The translations under genes and the position numbers were made by a program. This document shows, one piece after another, positions 9,396-16,981 of a stretch of DNA of 64,000 bases. Source of the stretch: Actinomycetota bacterium (lineage in GTDB: Bacteria > Actinomycetota > Actinomycetes > Nanopelagicales > Nanopelagicaceae). The DNA is taken from assembly GCA_003569265.1 (NCBI GenBank), contig BGON01000001.1:248001-312000 (forward strand), read 5' to 3'. Each line of letters starts with the position of its first letter. Within the stretch, counting starts at the first letter, position 1. The notes beneath the pieces were generated by a model. The model was not told the DNA's origin, did no database searches, and saw only the letters and a list, made by a program, of their open reading frames with translations.

Positions 9396-10441
9396 ATGTC
9401 CAAGGAGTTGTGGGATCGCTATTTCTTAATTCTTGAAAGCGGACTGGATTTAGAACCAGCCGATGTTGCGTGGTGCATGAAGCAGATTCTTGATGGCCAA
9501 GCCGATAATGAGTTGATTAAAAAGTTTTTACTTTCCCTAAAAGCAAAAGGTGAGACCAGTGAAGAAGTGGGTGCGCTAGTTGCCCAGATGTATGAGCATT
9601 CCGCGCCAATCTCCATTACAGAACGCGCAGTCGACACAGTTGGAACCGGTGGCGACGGTGCCCACACAATCAATATTTCAACCACTGCTGCAATTATCGC
9701 TGCAGCTGCAGGAGCCAAAGTAGTTAAACACGGTAACCGCGCAGCATCATCTAAATCAGGGGCTGCAGACTTACTAGAAGCTCTGGGCGTTGCAGTAACG
9801 CTAGATGGCAAAGGCGTCGAAACTACTTTTGCACAGCTTGGAATTGGGTTTTGTTTTGCCCCTGTTTTTCATCCAGCAATGCGATTTGCAGCACCTGCCC
9901 GTAAAGAGTTAGGCGTCCCCACGGTTTTTAATATCTTGGGCCCTCTATCTAATCCAGCTAAACCAAAGGCTGCAGCTATAGGTGTTGCAAATGATCGGAT
10001 GCATTTAGTGATGGCTCAGGTACTAGCAGATAAGGGCGTTGATGGCTTCGTCTTCCGGGGCGATGATGGTCTTGATGAAATAACTCTTGCAACAACTACT
10101 TCTGTTTTAACTTTAGGTAATGGCCAAATAGCCAGTGGGTTATTGGACCCACTTGATTTCGGAATTGCTAGAGCCCCGGTCTCAGCCCTTGCTGGGGGAG
10201 ATGCAAGTGAGAATGCCAGAATCACTAGCGCTATTTTTGCCGGCGAAAAGGCGCACCGCGTGATGCTGTTGTATTAAATGCAGCTGCTGCCATCGCAGCC
10301 TTTGAGGCTGAGATGGAGTTGAGCCTTCACGATCGAATCCAAAAGGGTGTCGAAAGAGCCGAAAACGCCATTGATAGCGGTGCTGCGGCAACTCTTCTTT
10401 CACAGTGGGCAGCTCTTAGCCAGAAACTAGCCGCTTCTTAA
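9396..10441 (+). pseudogene. trpD: Anthranilate phosphoribosyltransferase, frameshifted near the 3' end
   Basis: TrpD joins anthranilate to PRPP in tryptophan synthesis. The PRPP-binding motif GTGGDGAHTINIS, the HGNRAASSKSGAAD element and the LGPLSNPA motif are all intact. The open frame ends early at 10277 (...FAGEKAHRVMLLY). Adding one G to the GG at 10250-10251 gives ...FAGEKGAPRDAVVLNAAAAIAAF and continues to TAA at 10439-10441, a normal length of about 348 residues. Only the last ~60 residues are affected. An assembly indel is as likely as a real mutation. The repaired 3' end overlaps the convergent exonuclease gene by 26 bases. Confidence 0.9.
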
Positions 10442-11012
10442 GTTTTTTGAACTGTGGCAAAGTGGTAATTCCGAAGCCACCCAGTCTTTCGATAATGCCA
10501 TGCAAAACATCTACCGTGGCACGGGCATCATCGAGGGCACGGTGTGTGGGAGAAGTTGTTGCTCCGAAGAACTCTGCCAAGGTAGCAAGCTTGCAGTTGA
10601 TGACATCATCTTTAGTTAATACATACCTAGCTAATCTGGCAGTGTCTGCGACATGGTGATTGGGCCATGGGTAATTCAAATGCGCAGCTGCAGCCTTCAA
10701 AAAGCCAACATCAAAGGGCGCGTTATGGGCAACAAGTACATTTTCAGCCTCTGGCCCTAAGAACTCTATAAATGAGGGGAATACTTGGCCGATAGTCGGA
10801 GCGCTAGCAAGCATGCGATCTGTAATTCCAGTGAGTTGTGTGATGAATTCTGAAATCTGAACGCCAGGATTTACAAAGGTTTCAAACTCACCGATGATTA
10901 CGCCGCCGCGCACTTTAACTGCACCAATCTCTGTAATTCCTGCACCAGTAGATGGGGCTGCACCTGAGGTTTCTAAATCCACAACCACAAAGGTGGCCTC
11001 CGATAAATGCAT
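10416..11012 (-). CDS. DEDDh 3'-5' exonuclease (DnaQ/epsilon-like)
   Basis: A 198-residue exonuclease domain. ExoI is VVDLETSG (Asp12, Glu14), ExoII is AHNAPFDVGFL (Asp101) and ExoIII is HRALDDA (His157, Asp162), so all catalytic residues of a DEDDh nuclease are present. It could be proofreading-like or an RNase T/oligoribonuclease relative; no polymerase subunit is nearby. The ATG at 11012 is chosen because TACTAT sits seven bases upstream and because the longer start at 11069 would run over the promoter and start of the divergent gene. Confidence 0.85.
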   Translation of the reverse strand: MHLSEATFVVVDLETSGAAPSTGAGITEIGAVKVRGGVIIGEFETFVNPGVQISEFITQLTGITDRMLASAPTIGQVFPSFIEFLGPEAENVLVAHNAPFDVGFLKAAAAHLNYPWPNHHVADTARLARYVLTKDDVINCKLATLAEFFGATTSPTHRALDDARATVDVLHGIIERLGGFGITTLPQFKKLKKRLVSG

Positions 11013-11019
11013 AGTGGCG

Positions 11020-11025
11020 ATAGTA
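11020..11025 (-). promoter_or_regulatory. Candidate -10 box (leaderless) for the exonuclease
   Basis: On the minus strand TACTAT ends seven bases before the ATG at 11012. It supports the shorter start. Confidence 0.45.
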
Positions 11026-11054
11026 AGTGATTGGACCGTCATTGACAGCACGCG

Positions 11055-11060
11055 TATTGT
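11055..11060 (+). promoter_or_regulatory. Candidate -10 box (leaderless) for the alpha/beta hydrolase
   Basis: TATTGT ends seven bases before the ATG at 11068, pairing with the opposite-facing box at 11020-11025. A TTGACA at 11042-11047 is too close to act as its -35. Confidence 0.45.
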
Positions 11061-11067
11061 GTTACCC

Positions 11068-11853
11068 ATGGCAGTTGAGACAGCACCCCCAGGTTGGATG
11101 CAGGATTGGTCAGCTCAAGGCTCAGGAAAGAATGCTCGAATCGGAGTGTTACTTGTTCATGGATTTACTGGAGCTCCACCATCGATGCGCCCATGGGGAG
11201 AATTCCTGAACTCCAAGGGTTACACCGTTCGAGTCCCATTACTTCCGGGCCATGGAACAAAACCAGAAGATCTCAATAAAGTTAAGTGGCAAGAGTGGCC
11301 AGCAAAAGTAGAGTCCGAATTAGATGAACTCTATAAGAGCTGTGATCAAGTTTTTATCGCAGGTCTATCAATGGGTGGGGGAACAGCGCTCAATGTTGCC
11401 CAATCACATAATGATCGACTTGCAGGTTTGATTTTAGTAAATCCAATGATTCACGTTGCTTTCTTGCCACATCAACTGGCTTACCTTGTCTCACATTTTC
11501 AAAAACTTCGCTCCAGTGTTGGTAACGATATTAAGCGTCCTGGGATTACAGAGCATGGTTATGACGCGCTTCCCACTCGCGGAATAGCTGAATTACTTAA
11601 GATGCTCAAAATAACGCGAAAGAACCTCAGCACAATTACCATTCCAATTCAGCTTTTTCATTCGGTGGAAGACCACACATTGCCAGTTTCAAACACTGAC
11701 ATCATTATGGCCGGACTAAGTTCTACAAATAAATCTCGCATTGAATTGGTCAATAGTTACCATGTTGCGACTTTGGATTATGATCAAGAACTGATTTTTC
11801 AGAATTCCCTCATCTTTATTGAAGGATTAGCGACTCATCTAGCTAAGGATTAA
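11068..11853 (+). CDS. Alpha/beta-hydrolase, carboxylesterase/monoacylglycerol-lipase-like
   Basis: A 261-residue cytoplasmic serine hydrolase. The oxyanion motif is HGFTGAPPSM (residue 31 on), the nucleophile elbow GLSMGG puts Ser at residue 101, and the acid and base are likely the Asp of HSVEDHTLP and the His of NSYHVATLDYD. The pattern resembles Est30-type carboxylesterases, which act on short-chain or monoacylglycerol esters; the real substrate is unknown. The frame is open upstream to 10894, but that stretch lies over the opposite exonuclease gene, and the TANNNT box favours the ATG at 11068. Its 3' end overlaps the convergent Nramp gene by 11 bases. Confidence 0.87.
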   Translation: MAVETAPPGWMQDWSAQGSGKNARIGVLLVHGFTGAPPSMRPWGEFLNSKGYTVRVPLLPGHGTKPEDLNKVKWQEWPAKVESELDELYKSCDQVFIAGLSMGGGTALNVAQSHNDRLAGLILVNPMIHVAFLPHQLAYLVSHFQKLRSSVGNDIKRPGITEHGYDALPTRGIAELLKMLKITRKNLSTITIPIQLFHSVEDHTLPVSNTDIIMAGLSSTNKSRIELVNSYHVATLDYDQELIFQNSLIFIEGLATHLAKD

Positions 11854-13078
11854 TGCTAAAAGAGAGTAATGCAAGAACGCAGATCGCCACTAAAGAGATG
11901 ATGAAGGCATAAACACCACGCATTCGCTTGCTAGATGCAAACTCACCCATGAGACGTTCATCTTTAGATATTCCATACATAAAGATCAGCAGTGGTAGTA
12001 ACAAGATGGCGTTTAGAATCTGTGTGAAGACTAGAACCTTAATCAACGGCAGATCGGGAATGAGAATTAGTCCTGATGCCAATAGCGTCATCACACCAAA
12101 GGTTGCATAAAACAAGGGAGCTTCTTTTGGGCCATCATCGAGGGCTGCAGGTTGTCCGGTCAGATCGCCGACAGAGTAAGCAGTTGATAATGGCAAGATA
12201 GATGCTGCAAGTAATGCCGCTCCTACTAGGCCAATTGCAAAAAGGGCTTTTGCCATCGTGCCGGCTAAAGGTTCAAGTGCGCGTGCTGCTTGGGCAGCAT
12301 CGGTGATTTCAGTGAGTCCTTCTTTGTTTAAGGTCGCAGCGCATGTAATAACAACAAAGAATCCGATGATGCCGGTGAGTAAAGATCCAGTCCACACATC
12401 AATGCGTAGAAGTTTTAAATCGTCGCGAGTTAAACGCTTATCTACCGCATACGACTGGATGAAAGCCAGACCCCATGGGGCAAGTGTTGTTCCCAGAGTA
12501 GCCGTCGCTAGAAAAAGAGCGTCATGGGTAAATGGCAAAGATGGAACAAAGACGCCACGAGCGGCTTGACTCCAGTCTGGTTGTGCCATGAAACCAGCAA
12601 CGATGTAAGAGATAAACACGGCAGAGAGTGCAAAGAAAACTTTTTCGATGTTGGCAAAAGATCCTCGAAGAACCAGGAATGAAACTATGAGGGCACCTGC
12701 AGGAACTGTTACAAATCGTGAGAGACCAAAGAGTTCTCCTGCTATTGCAATACCTGCAAATTCAGCAGTGAGGGTGCCAAAGTTAGCAATAATCAAAGCA
12801 CTGGCACTAAGTGTTCCAGAGCGAGCACCATACTTTTGGCGCACTAAACCGATGAGTCCCTGGCGTGTAACAACACCAATGCGTGCACCTAGATCTTGGA
12901 AAATAATCAGAGCGATAGTGGAAAGAACTACTACCCATAGCAGTTGATATCCAAACTTTGCGCCCAGCTGAGAATACGTGGTGATACCGGCTGGATCATC
13001 ATCTGAAAGCCCCGCAATAATTCCTGGGCCCATGACCGAGAGAAGTGCGGCTAAACGAATCTTGCGCGTTGTTGTCAT
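11843..13078 (-). CDS. Nramp-related divalent metal transporter, probably Mg2+ type (NRMT)
   Basis: A 411-residue protein with eleven or so membrane helices of the Nramp fold. In helix 1 the canonical DPGN metal site reads DPAG (Asp28-Pro-Ala-Gly31): the Asp is kept and the Asn is Gly. In helix 6 the canonical Met-Pro-His reads Ala200-Pro-Trp. As I recall the literature, Asn-to-Gly and Met-to-Ala are the changes that mark Nramp-related Mg2+ transporters, which lack the soft Met ligand used for Mn/Fe. The start overlaps by four bases the stop of a gene with MgtE sensor and CBS domains, supporting a role in Mg2+ uptake. Substrate is inferred. Confidence 0.85.
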   Translation of the reverse strand: MTTTRKIRLAALLSVMGPGIIAGLSDDDPAGITTYSQLGAKFGYQLLWVVVLSTIALIIFQDLGARIGVVTRQGLIGLVRQKYGARSGTLSASALIIANFGTLTAEFAGIAIAGELFGLSRFVTVPAGALIVSFLVLRGSFANIEKVFFALSAVFISYIVAGFMAQPDWSQAARGVFVPSLPFTHDALFLATATLGTTLAPWGLAFIQSYAVDKRLTRDDLKLLRIDVWTGSLLTGIIGFFVVITCAATLNKEGLTEITDAAQAARALEPLAGTMAKALFAIGLVGAALLAASILPLSTAYSVGDLTGQPAALDDGPKEAPLFYATFGVMTLLASGLILIPDLPLIKVLVFTQILNAILLLPLLIFMYGISKDERLMGEFASSKRMRGVYAFIISLVAICVLALLSFSINP

Positions 13079-14421
13079 GAGAGCGCACCTGTTCCTTTAG
13101 AGAGTCCTTGTTGTTCTTCAGGCTTGAGTGCATCGACCAAGTCATCGGCCAAAATGCGACCAACAGGCCTACCTTTATCATCAATAACAACAATTGAGGA
13201 ACCACGGTTATTTGAAAACTCTTCAATTACCTCTTCTAGTGGTGAATCAATTTGCACAGATGTTGGGTAAGGAGGTCCAATCAGAGTGCTCAAAAGCGCG
13301 TTTGATTTAGCGGCCACAAGCTCAATAATCTGAATGTGATCAACTAATTTGCCTTTGCTATCCACGATAACAACACCATCGGAAATATCACGATCGCGAT
13401 TTTCAACAAGGCGGGCAAGGGCTGCACCGACTGTGTCATTGTCTTGAGCAAAGACCATGTGAGTGGTCATGATTCCGCCAGCTAAAGTCTCATCAAATGC
13501 AATGAGCTGGCGCAACTGCCTCGCCATCTTGGTATCCATGGCCTCTAAAATATCTTCACGGTGCTCATCATCTAAATCACGCAATACTTCAGCCGACTCA
13601 TCTGGCTCCATACGGCTAAGGAGTTCGGCTGCACGTCCTTCACTCAAACCACGAAGTAGACCTTGCAATTCTTCGTCTTCCATTTCTTCCAGAGCATCTG
13701 CAGCTAACTCGGGGTCCAACATTTCAATAAGTGCGTTTTGTTCACGGCCAGCAAGATCTTCAATGAGGTCAGCTAAGTCGGCTGGGCGAAGTTGAGAAAG
13801 CGCGGTCTTTGAACCTGAGGTCTTAACAACACCTGAAGTGTCGGCAAGAGATGCAACTGTTGCCCAATCCAGAACATGTTGCGGCGTTGCACGGCGACCA
13901 AGTGCGCCAGGAAAGATGCGGCGAAGGAAAGTAACGAAAGAAATATCCACTCCCACAACACGGATCTCTTTATCTAAAGGTGCCAAATACAGATCAGATG
14001 AGCGCACAACCCGTAAGCCGTTCACATCCACAATCTGGTGATCTAAGACGTCGGCATCTAGTAAAGATTCATCACTGCGGCGCTTATAGTCAGTCAAATT
14101 AATTGTCGTTGAAGAGAGCTGGATTTGATGGCGCTCTAGCTTTGCAATACGGGCTCCATCGATGAAAGAACGACGCAGACCAACTTTTACGATTAATCCT
14201 GATACTGGGGGATAAGCATCTTGTCCATGCTTAACAACAACATCTACTAAACGTCCGATTTCACGGCCATCTTCATTGGTAACTGGGCAGCCCAATAATC
14301 CTGCAAGTGAAACAACAGAATCTCGAACACCTTTGCGCGCCAACACCAGATCACGCCGCCCCACGGCGCGCTCAACGGTATTGACCACACGGTCAATAGG
14401 CTTTTTTGTTGGGGCTTTCAT
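13075..14421 (-). CDS. Soluble PRC-barrel / MgtE-N / CBS-pair protein, putative Mg2+ sensor
   Basis: A 448-residue soluble protein with no membrane segment. Order: PRC-barrel-like (about 40-108), second PRC-like segment (120-165), MgtE N-domain of acidic helical repeats (207-310), CBS pair (about 318-372 and 385-432). In true MgtE channels the N and CBS domains bind cytosolic Mg2+ and gate the pore, but here the transmembrane domain is absent and an Nramp-type transporter follows in an overlapping reading frame. The likely job is control of that transporter by Mg2+, an inference from domains and coupling. A leaderless -10 (14429-14434) precedes the ATG. Confidence 0.85.
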   Translation of the reverse strand: MKAPTKKPIDRVVNTVERAVGRRDLVLARKGVRDSVVSLAGLLGCPVTNEDGREIGRLVDVVVKHGQDAYPPVSGLIVKVGLRRSFIDGARIAKLERHQIQLSSTTINLTDYKRRSDESLLDADVLDHQIVDVNGLRVVRSSDLYLAPLDKEIRVVGVDISFVTFLRRIFPGALGRRATPQHVLDWATVASLADTSGVVKTSGSKTALSQLRPADLADLIEDLAGREQNALIEMLDPELAADALEEMEDEELQGLLRGLSEGRAAELLSRMEPDESAEVLRDLDDEHREDILEAMDTKMARQLRQLIAFDETLAGGIMTTHMVFAQDNDTVGAALARLVENRDRDISDGVVIVDSKGKLVDHIQIIELVAAKSNALLSTLIGPPYPTSVQIDSPLEEVIEEFSNNRGSSIVVIDDKGRPVGRILADDLVDALKPEEQQGLSKGTGALS

Positions 14422-14428
14422 GAGTCAA

Positions 14429-14434
14429 ATTGTA
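14429..14434 (-). promoter_or_regulatory. Candidate -10 box (leaderless) for the MgtE-N/CBS-transporter operon
   Basis: TACAAT on the minus strand, seven bases before the ATG at 14421. It lies between tRNA-Val and the gene, so the operon can be transcribed independently of the tRNA. Confidence 0.5.
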
Positions 14435-14493
14435 TCGGCTGACATTGCACGCATTCCGATAGTTTTCTCTACGCCTAGATGAACTTACAGAAG

Positions 14494-14565
14494 TGGACCG
14501 TACTGGGATCGAACCAGTGACCCCCACAATGTCAATGTGGTGCTCTACCGCTGAGCCAACGATCC
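14494..14565 (-). tRNA. tRNA-Val (GAC)
   Basis: A full cloverleaf of 72 nt: acceptor GGATCGT pairs with ACGGTCC, D-stem GCTC/GAGC, anticodon stem CCACA/TGTGG with loop TTGACAT (anticodon GAC), T-arm ACTGG/CCAGT with TTCGATC loop, discriminator A. CCA is not encoded. Third tRNA of a Gly-Cys-Val set on the same strand. Confidence 0.96.
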
Positions 14566-14607
14566 TTGCTTGAGTGAGAAATGATACCTCACGGGGATAT
14601 GTAGTGA

Positions 14608-14946
14608 TTAGCGGTTGTAGTCATCCTCAATGCGCTCAATATCATCTTCACCAAAGTATGAGCCGCTCTGAACTTCGATGAAAACTACTGGCTCACTGCC
14701 GATGCTTGCTAAACGATGAAGGTCACCTTGGGCGATGTCTATTGAGTCGCCAGCTCCCATAGTGAATTCAACTCCGTTGTGGGTGATTTTTGCCTGCCCG
14801 CTGACGATGAACCAATGTTCAGAGCGATGTTGATGGCGTTGATAAGAAAAGCGAGCACCAACATTAACAATGATTCGTTTTACTTTGTGATCTGAACTTT
14901 CAGACAAGATTTCATAGCGACCCCACGGTCTGACGTCTTCGCCCAT
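14608..14946 (-). CDS. Small cupin, type II mannose-6-phosphate isomerase-like
   Basis: A 112-residue single cupin matching the C-terminal isomerase domain of bifunctional ManC/AlgA proteins: RPWGRYEIL at the start, metal-binding YQRHQHRSEHWFIVSGQAKI, and the closing GEDDIERIEDDYNR. Such domains interconvert mannose-6-P and fructose-6-P using a bound metal; as a stand-alone protein the activity is unproven. AAGGAAGAG lies eight or so bases before the ATG, so unlike many neighbours it has a clear Shine-Dalgarno. It sits between tRNA-Cys and tRNA-Val on the same strand and may be cotranscribed with them. Confidence 0.87.
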   Translation of the reverse strand: MGEDVRPWGRYEILSESSDHKVKRIIVNVGARFSYQRHQHRSEHWFIVSGQAKITHNGVEFTMGAGDSIDIAQGDLHRLASIGSEPVVFIEVQSGSYFGEDDIERIEDDYNR

Positions 14947-14974
14947 GAACTCTTCCTTTTACTCGTTCTACTAA

Positions 14975-15048
14975 TGGAGGTCGGAACGGGATTTGAACCC
15001 GTGTAGAGGGATTTGCAGTCCCTTGCCTCGCCTCTCGGCCATCCGACC
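14975..15048 (-). tRNA. tRNA-Cys (GCA), CCA encoded
   Basis: Acceptor GGTCGGA pairs with TCCGACC, followed by discriminator U and an encoded CCA (14975-14977). Anticodon stem AGGGA/TCCCT holds loop CTGCAAA (anticodon GCA); the T-arm is ACGGG TTCAAAT CCCGT. U73 is the expected identity base for Cys. Confidence 0.95.
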
Positions 15049-15057
15049 AAAAACTAA

Positions 15058-15084
15058 CGCCGTTCATTTTTCACGTGAACGGCG
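15058..15084 (-). terminator. Hairpin with T-rich tail between tRNA-Gly and tRNA-Cys
   Basis: Perfect 9-bp inverted repeat CGCCGTTCA (15058-15066) and TGAACGGCG (15076-15084). Read on the minus strand, downstream of tRNA-Gly, it is followed by TTAGTTTTT, like an intrinsic terminator. It ends right at the tRNA-Cys 5' end, which leaves no room for a separate tRNA-Cys promoter, so it may instead be an attenuator or processing hairpin. Confidence 0.55.
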
Positions 15085-15096
15085 ATAAGTTTTGAG

Positions 15097-15169
15097 AGCG
15101 GACGACCGGGTTCGAACCGGCGACCTGAACCTTGGCAAGGTTCCGCGCTACCAACTGCGCTACGTCCGC
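15097..15169 (-). tRNA. tRNA-Gly (GCC)
   Basis: A 73-nt cloverleaf: acceptor GCGGACG/CGTCCGC, anticodon stem GAACC/GGTTC with loop TTGCCAA (anticodon GCC), T-arm CCGG TTCGAAC CCGG, discriminator U, no encoded CCA. It begins four bases from the divergent pabB start, so its promoter must overlap pabB codons. Confidence 0.95.
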
Positions 15170-15172
15170 GAG

Positions 15173-16228
15173 GTGGCCAAATCTATCGTAGGTGAGGCCA
15201 TAGCGCCAAAGTGGGAATTCAATGACTACCGTTACCTTGTGACTTCATCGCAGAATGCGCCTATTTTTTGGATGAATGGGCGATTAGCAACTGGCCATTC
15301 TCAGAGCTCCAATGATCCTGCATGTTTAGAAGATGGGGGATTCTGGGCCGTCTCAACAACATTTGAAGGTGATTTTCGCGCCGCTAAATTTGATCACGTT
15401 ATAGAAGCACCGTTTCCACAAGCACCGTGGGAGAAAATAAGTGGAACATGGTCGAGTAGTTTCAATGAAAGCCAATACATCGCGTATGTGAATAAGGTGA
15501 AAGAGCATGTTGCTCAAGGGTGGGTTTACCAGGTAAATGCTTGTAGAGAGATCTCAATTGATGTGCAAGTTGAAAATCTTCGTGGGCTATTTTCTCTTAT
15601 TCTGGAAGGTAATCCTGCGCCATGGGCTTGTTATTTCCAAGCACCTGGAATCGATATTGCTTCAGCATCACCTGAACTCTTTCTTAAGCGAGTGGGAAAG
15701 CGAATTCGCACTTCACCCATCAAGGGCACAGCACCGGCTGGCACAGTTGATTTTGGCGTGAAGGACAAAGCCGAGAACGTCATGATTGTTGATCTGATGC
15801 GAAATGATTTAGGACAGATTTGCAAGAGTGGAAGCGTGAGCGTGCCACGGTTGTTATCAACTGAAGTTCATCCAGGCCTGGTTCATTTGGTTTCAGATAT
15901 TGAAGGCGAACTCAAAGATGAAACTTCTTGGGCAGAGATCTTCACTCGCTTGAGTCCACCGGGATCCATTAGCGGTGCTCCTAAATCATCTGCTGTATCT
16001 GTCATTGAAGAAAATGAGGGCAAGCGCGGAGCTTATTGCGGCGCACTGGGGTGGGTGCAGGGAGATCAGTGTGAGCTCTCTGTCGCCATTCGAATCTTTT
16101 TTAAAGATGACAAATTGCGCTTTGGCACAGGTGCTGGAATTACATGGGCCAGTGTGCCAAGTGATGAGTGGGAAGAAACGCAACTTAAAGCAAGACGTTT
16201 AGTCTCACTTGCTGGTGGTGTTTTATGA
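15173..16228 (+). CDS. pabB: Aminodeoxychorismate synthase component I
   Basis: A chorismate-binding enzyme that aminates chorismate on the way to p-aminobenzoate and folate. The motif PIKGT, with the nucleophilic Lys typical of PabB (TrpE has PIAGT), is followed by the conserved AENVMIVDLMRNDLG, LSPPGSISGAPK and FGTGAGITW elements. At about 351 residues it is short because the N-terminal non-catalytic domain is reduced. GTG at 15173 is chosen since further upstream codons lie inside tRNA-Gly on the other strand; the start is uncertain. The glutaminase partner (PabA/TrpG) is not in the window. It overlaps pabC by four bases. Confidence 0.9.
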   Translation: MAKSIVGEAIAPKWEFNDYRYLVTSSQNAPIFWMNGRLATGHSQSSNDPACLEDGGFWAVSTTFEGDFRAAKFDHVIEAPFPQAPWEKISGTWSSSFNESQYIAYVNKVKEHVAQGWVYQVNACREISIDVQVENLRGLFSLILEGNPAPWACYFQAPGIDIASASPELFLKRVGKRIRTSPIKGTAPAGTVDFGVKDKAENVMIVDLMRNDLGQICKSGSVSVPRLLSTEVHPGLVHLVSDIEGELKDETSWAEIFTRLSPPGSISGAPKSSAVSVIEENEGKRGAYCGALGWVQGDQCELSVAIRIFFKDDKLRFGTGAGITWASVPSDEWEETQLKARRLVSLAGGVL

Positions 16229-16977
16229 AAGTGATTTATAACGGCGAATTGAAAAACATCAACGAAGTTCCTGCAACAAATGATGGATGGCTAGAAGGTG
16301 AAGGCATATTTGAGACGATTAAGAGCGTTGGGAACCGCCCTTTTTCACTAGGTAGACATATTGTTCGTGCACAAAGAAGTGCACAAGAACTCGGTTTAAG
16401 GATTCCAACTCCTGAACAGATTTCACACGGTGTGGCTGAGCTTTTTGCTGCAGTATCACAGGGCCTAGGAATGCTTCGCATATCTTTTGATAATCAAGGC
16501 AACTGGTTGGCCGGCCATTTGCCTTATATAGAACAAACAAGGGGCTGTGATGTGCGAGTGCATCCAGAACGAGTACTTGGTGATGTTCATAAAAGATTTC
16601 CATATACGAACCGTCTTGCAATTCTTGAGCAAGCCCGCCTTGCTGGCTTTGATGATGCGATCGTTGTCAATGCCAATGGCAACATCTGTGAGGGCTCAGT
16701 TACAAATCTGATTGCCCAGATTGATAGTCGATGGATAACACCACCAACTGCTGATGTTCTCTTGCCTGGGATTATTCGCCAGATGCTTATCGAAAATGAG
16801 CTTGTTGCTATTGAGAGCATCCCAGTAGATCGGATTTCAGAAATCACTTCAGCCTTTTTTATTAGTAGTTTGCGTTTATCTCACGCTATTTCATCGATTG
16901 ATTCAAGGCCTTTGCATCTTTCACGCGCCTTCGGTGAAGAAATCCACGTGTTGGCACATAGGTATTCGGTAGGCTAG
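16225..16977 (+). CDS. pabC: Aminotransferase class IV, probable aminodeoxychorismate lyase
   Basis: A 250-residue PLP enzyme of fold type IV. The start [15 protein letters not shown] and [13 protein letters not shown] correspond to the N-terminal domain; [15 protein letters not shown] is the class IV motif around the PLP phosphate. The Schiff-base lysine is most likely Lys123 in [10 protein letters not shown], though the spacing to the following Asn differs from E. coli PabC. Coupling to pabB suggests it splits aminodeoxychorismate into p-aminobenzoate and pyruvate; a branched-chain or D-amino acid aminotransferase role cannot be excluded. Confidence 0.82.
   Translation: MKVIYNGELKNINEVPATNDGWLEGEGIFETIKSVGNRPFSLGRHIVRAQRSAQELGLRIPTPEQISHGVAELFAAVSQGLGMLRISFDNQGNWLAGHLPYIEQTRGCDVRVHPERVLGDVHKRFPYTNRLAILEQARLAGFDDAIVVNANGNICEGSVTNLIAQIDSRWITPPTADVLLPGIIRQMLIENELVAIESIPVDRISEITSAFFISSLRLSHAISSIDSRPLHLSRAFGEEIHVLAHRYSVG
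16970..16975 (+). promoter_or_regulatory. Candidate -10 box (leaderless) for thrS
   Basis: TAGGCT lies exactly six bases before the thrS ATG at 16982, inside the last codons of pabC. Confidence 0.5.
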
Positions 16978-16981
16978 CCAC

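Noticed and set aside
10894-11067. 58-codon N-terminal extension of the alpha/beta hydrolase
   Set aside because: It covers the opposite exonuclease gene and has no domain content; the leaderless box supports 11068.
15092-15172. 27-codon extension of pabB
   Set aside because: It runs through tRNA-Gly, which is a clear cloverleaf on the other strand.
16588-16620. Apparent loss of the catalytic lysine in PabC
   Set aside because: The spacing differs from E. coli PabC, but Lys123 fits the K-x-x-x-Y-x-N layout of other class IV aminotransferases, so loss cannot be claimed.
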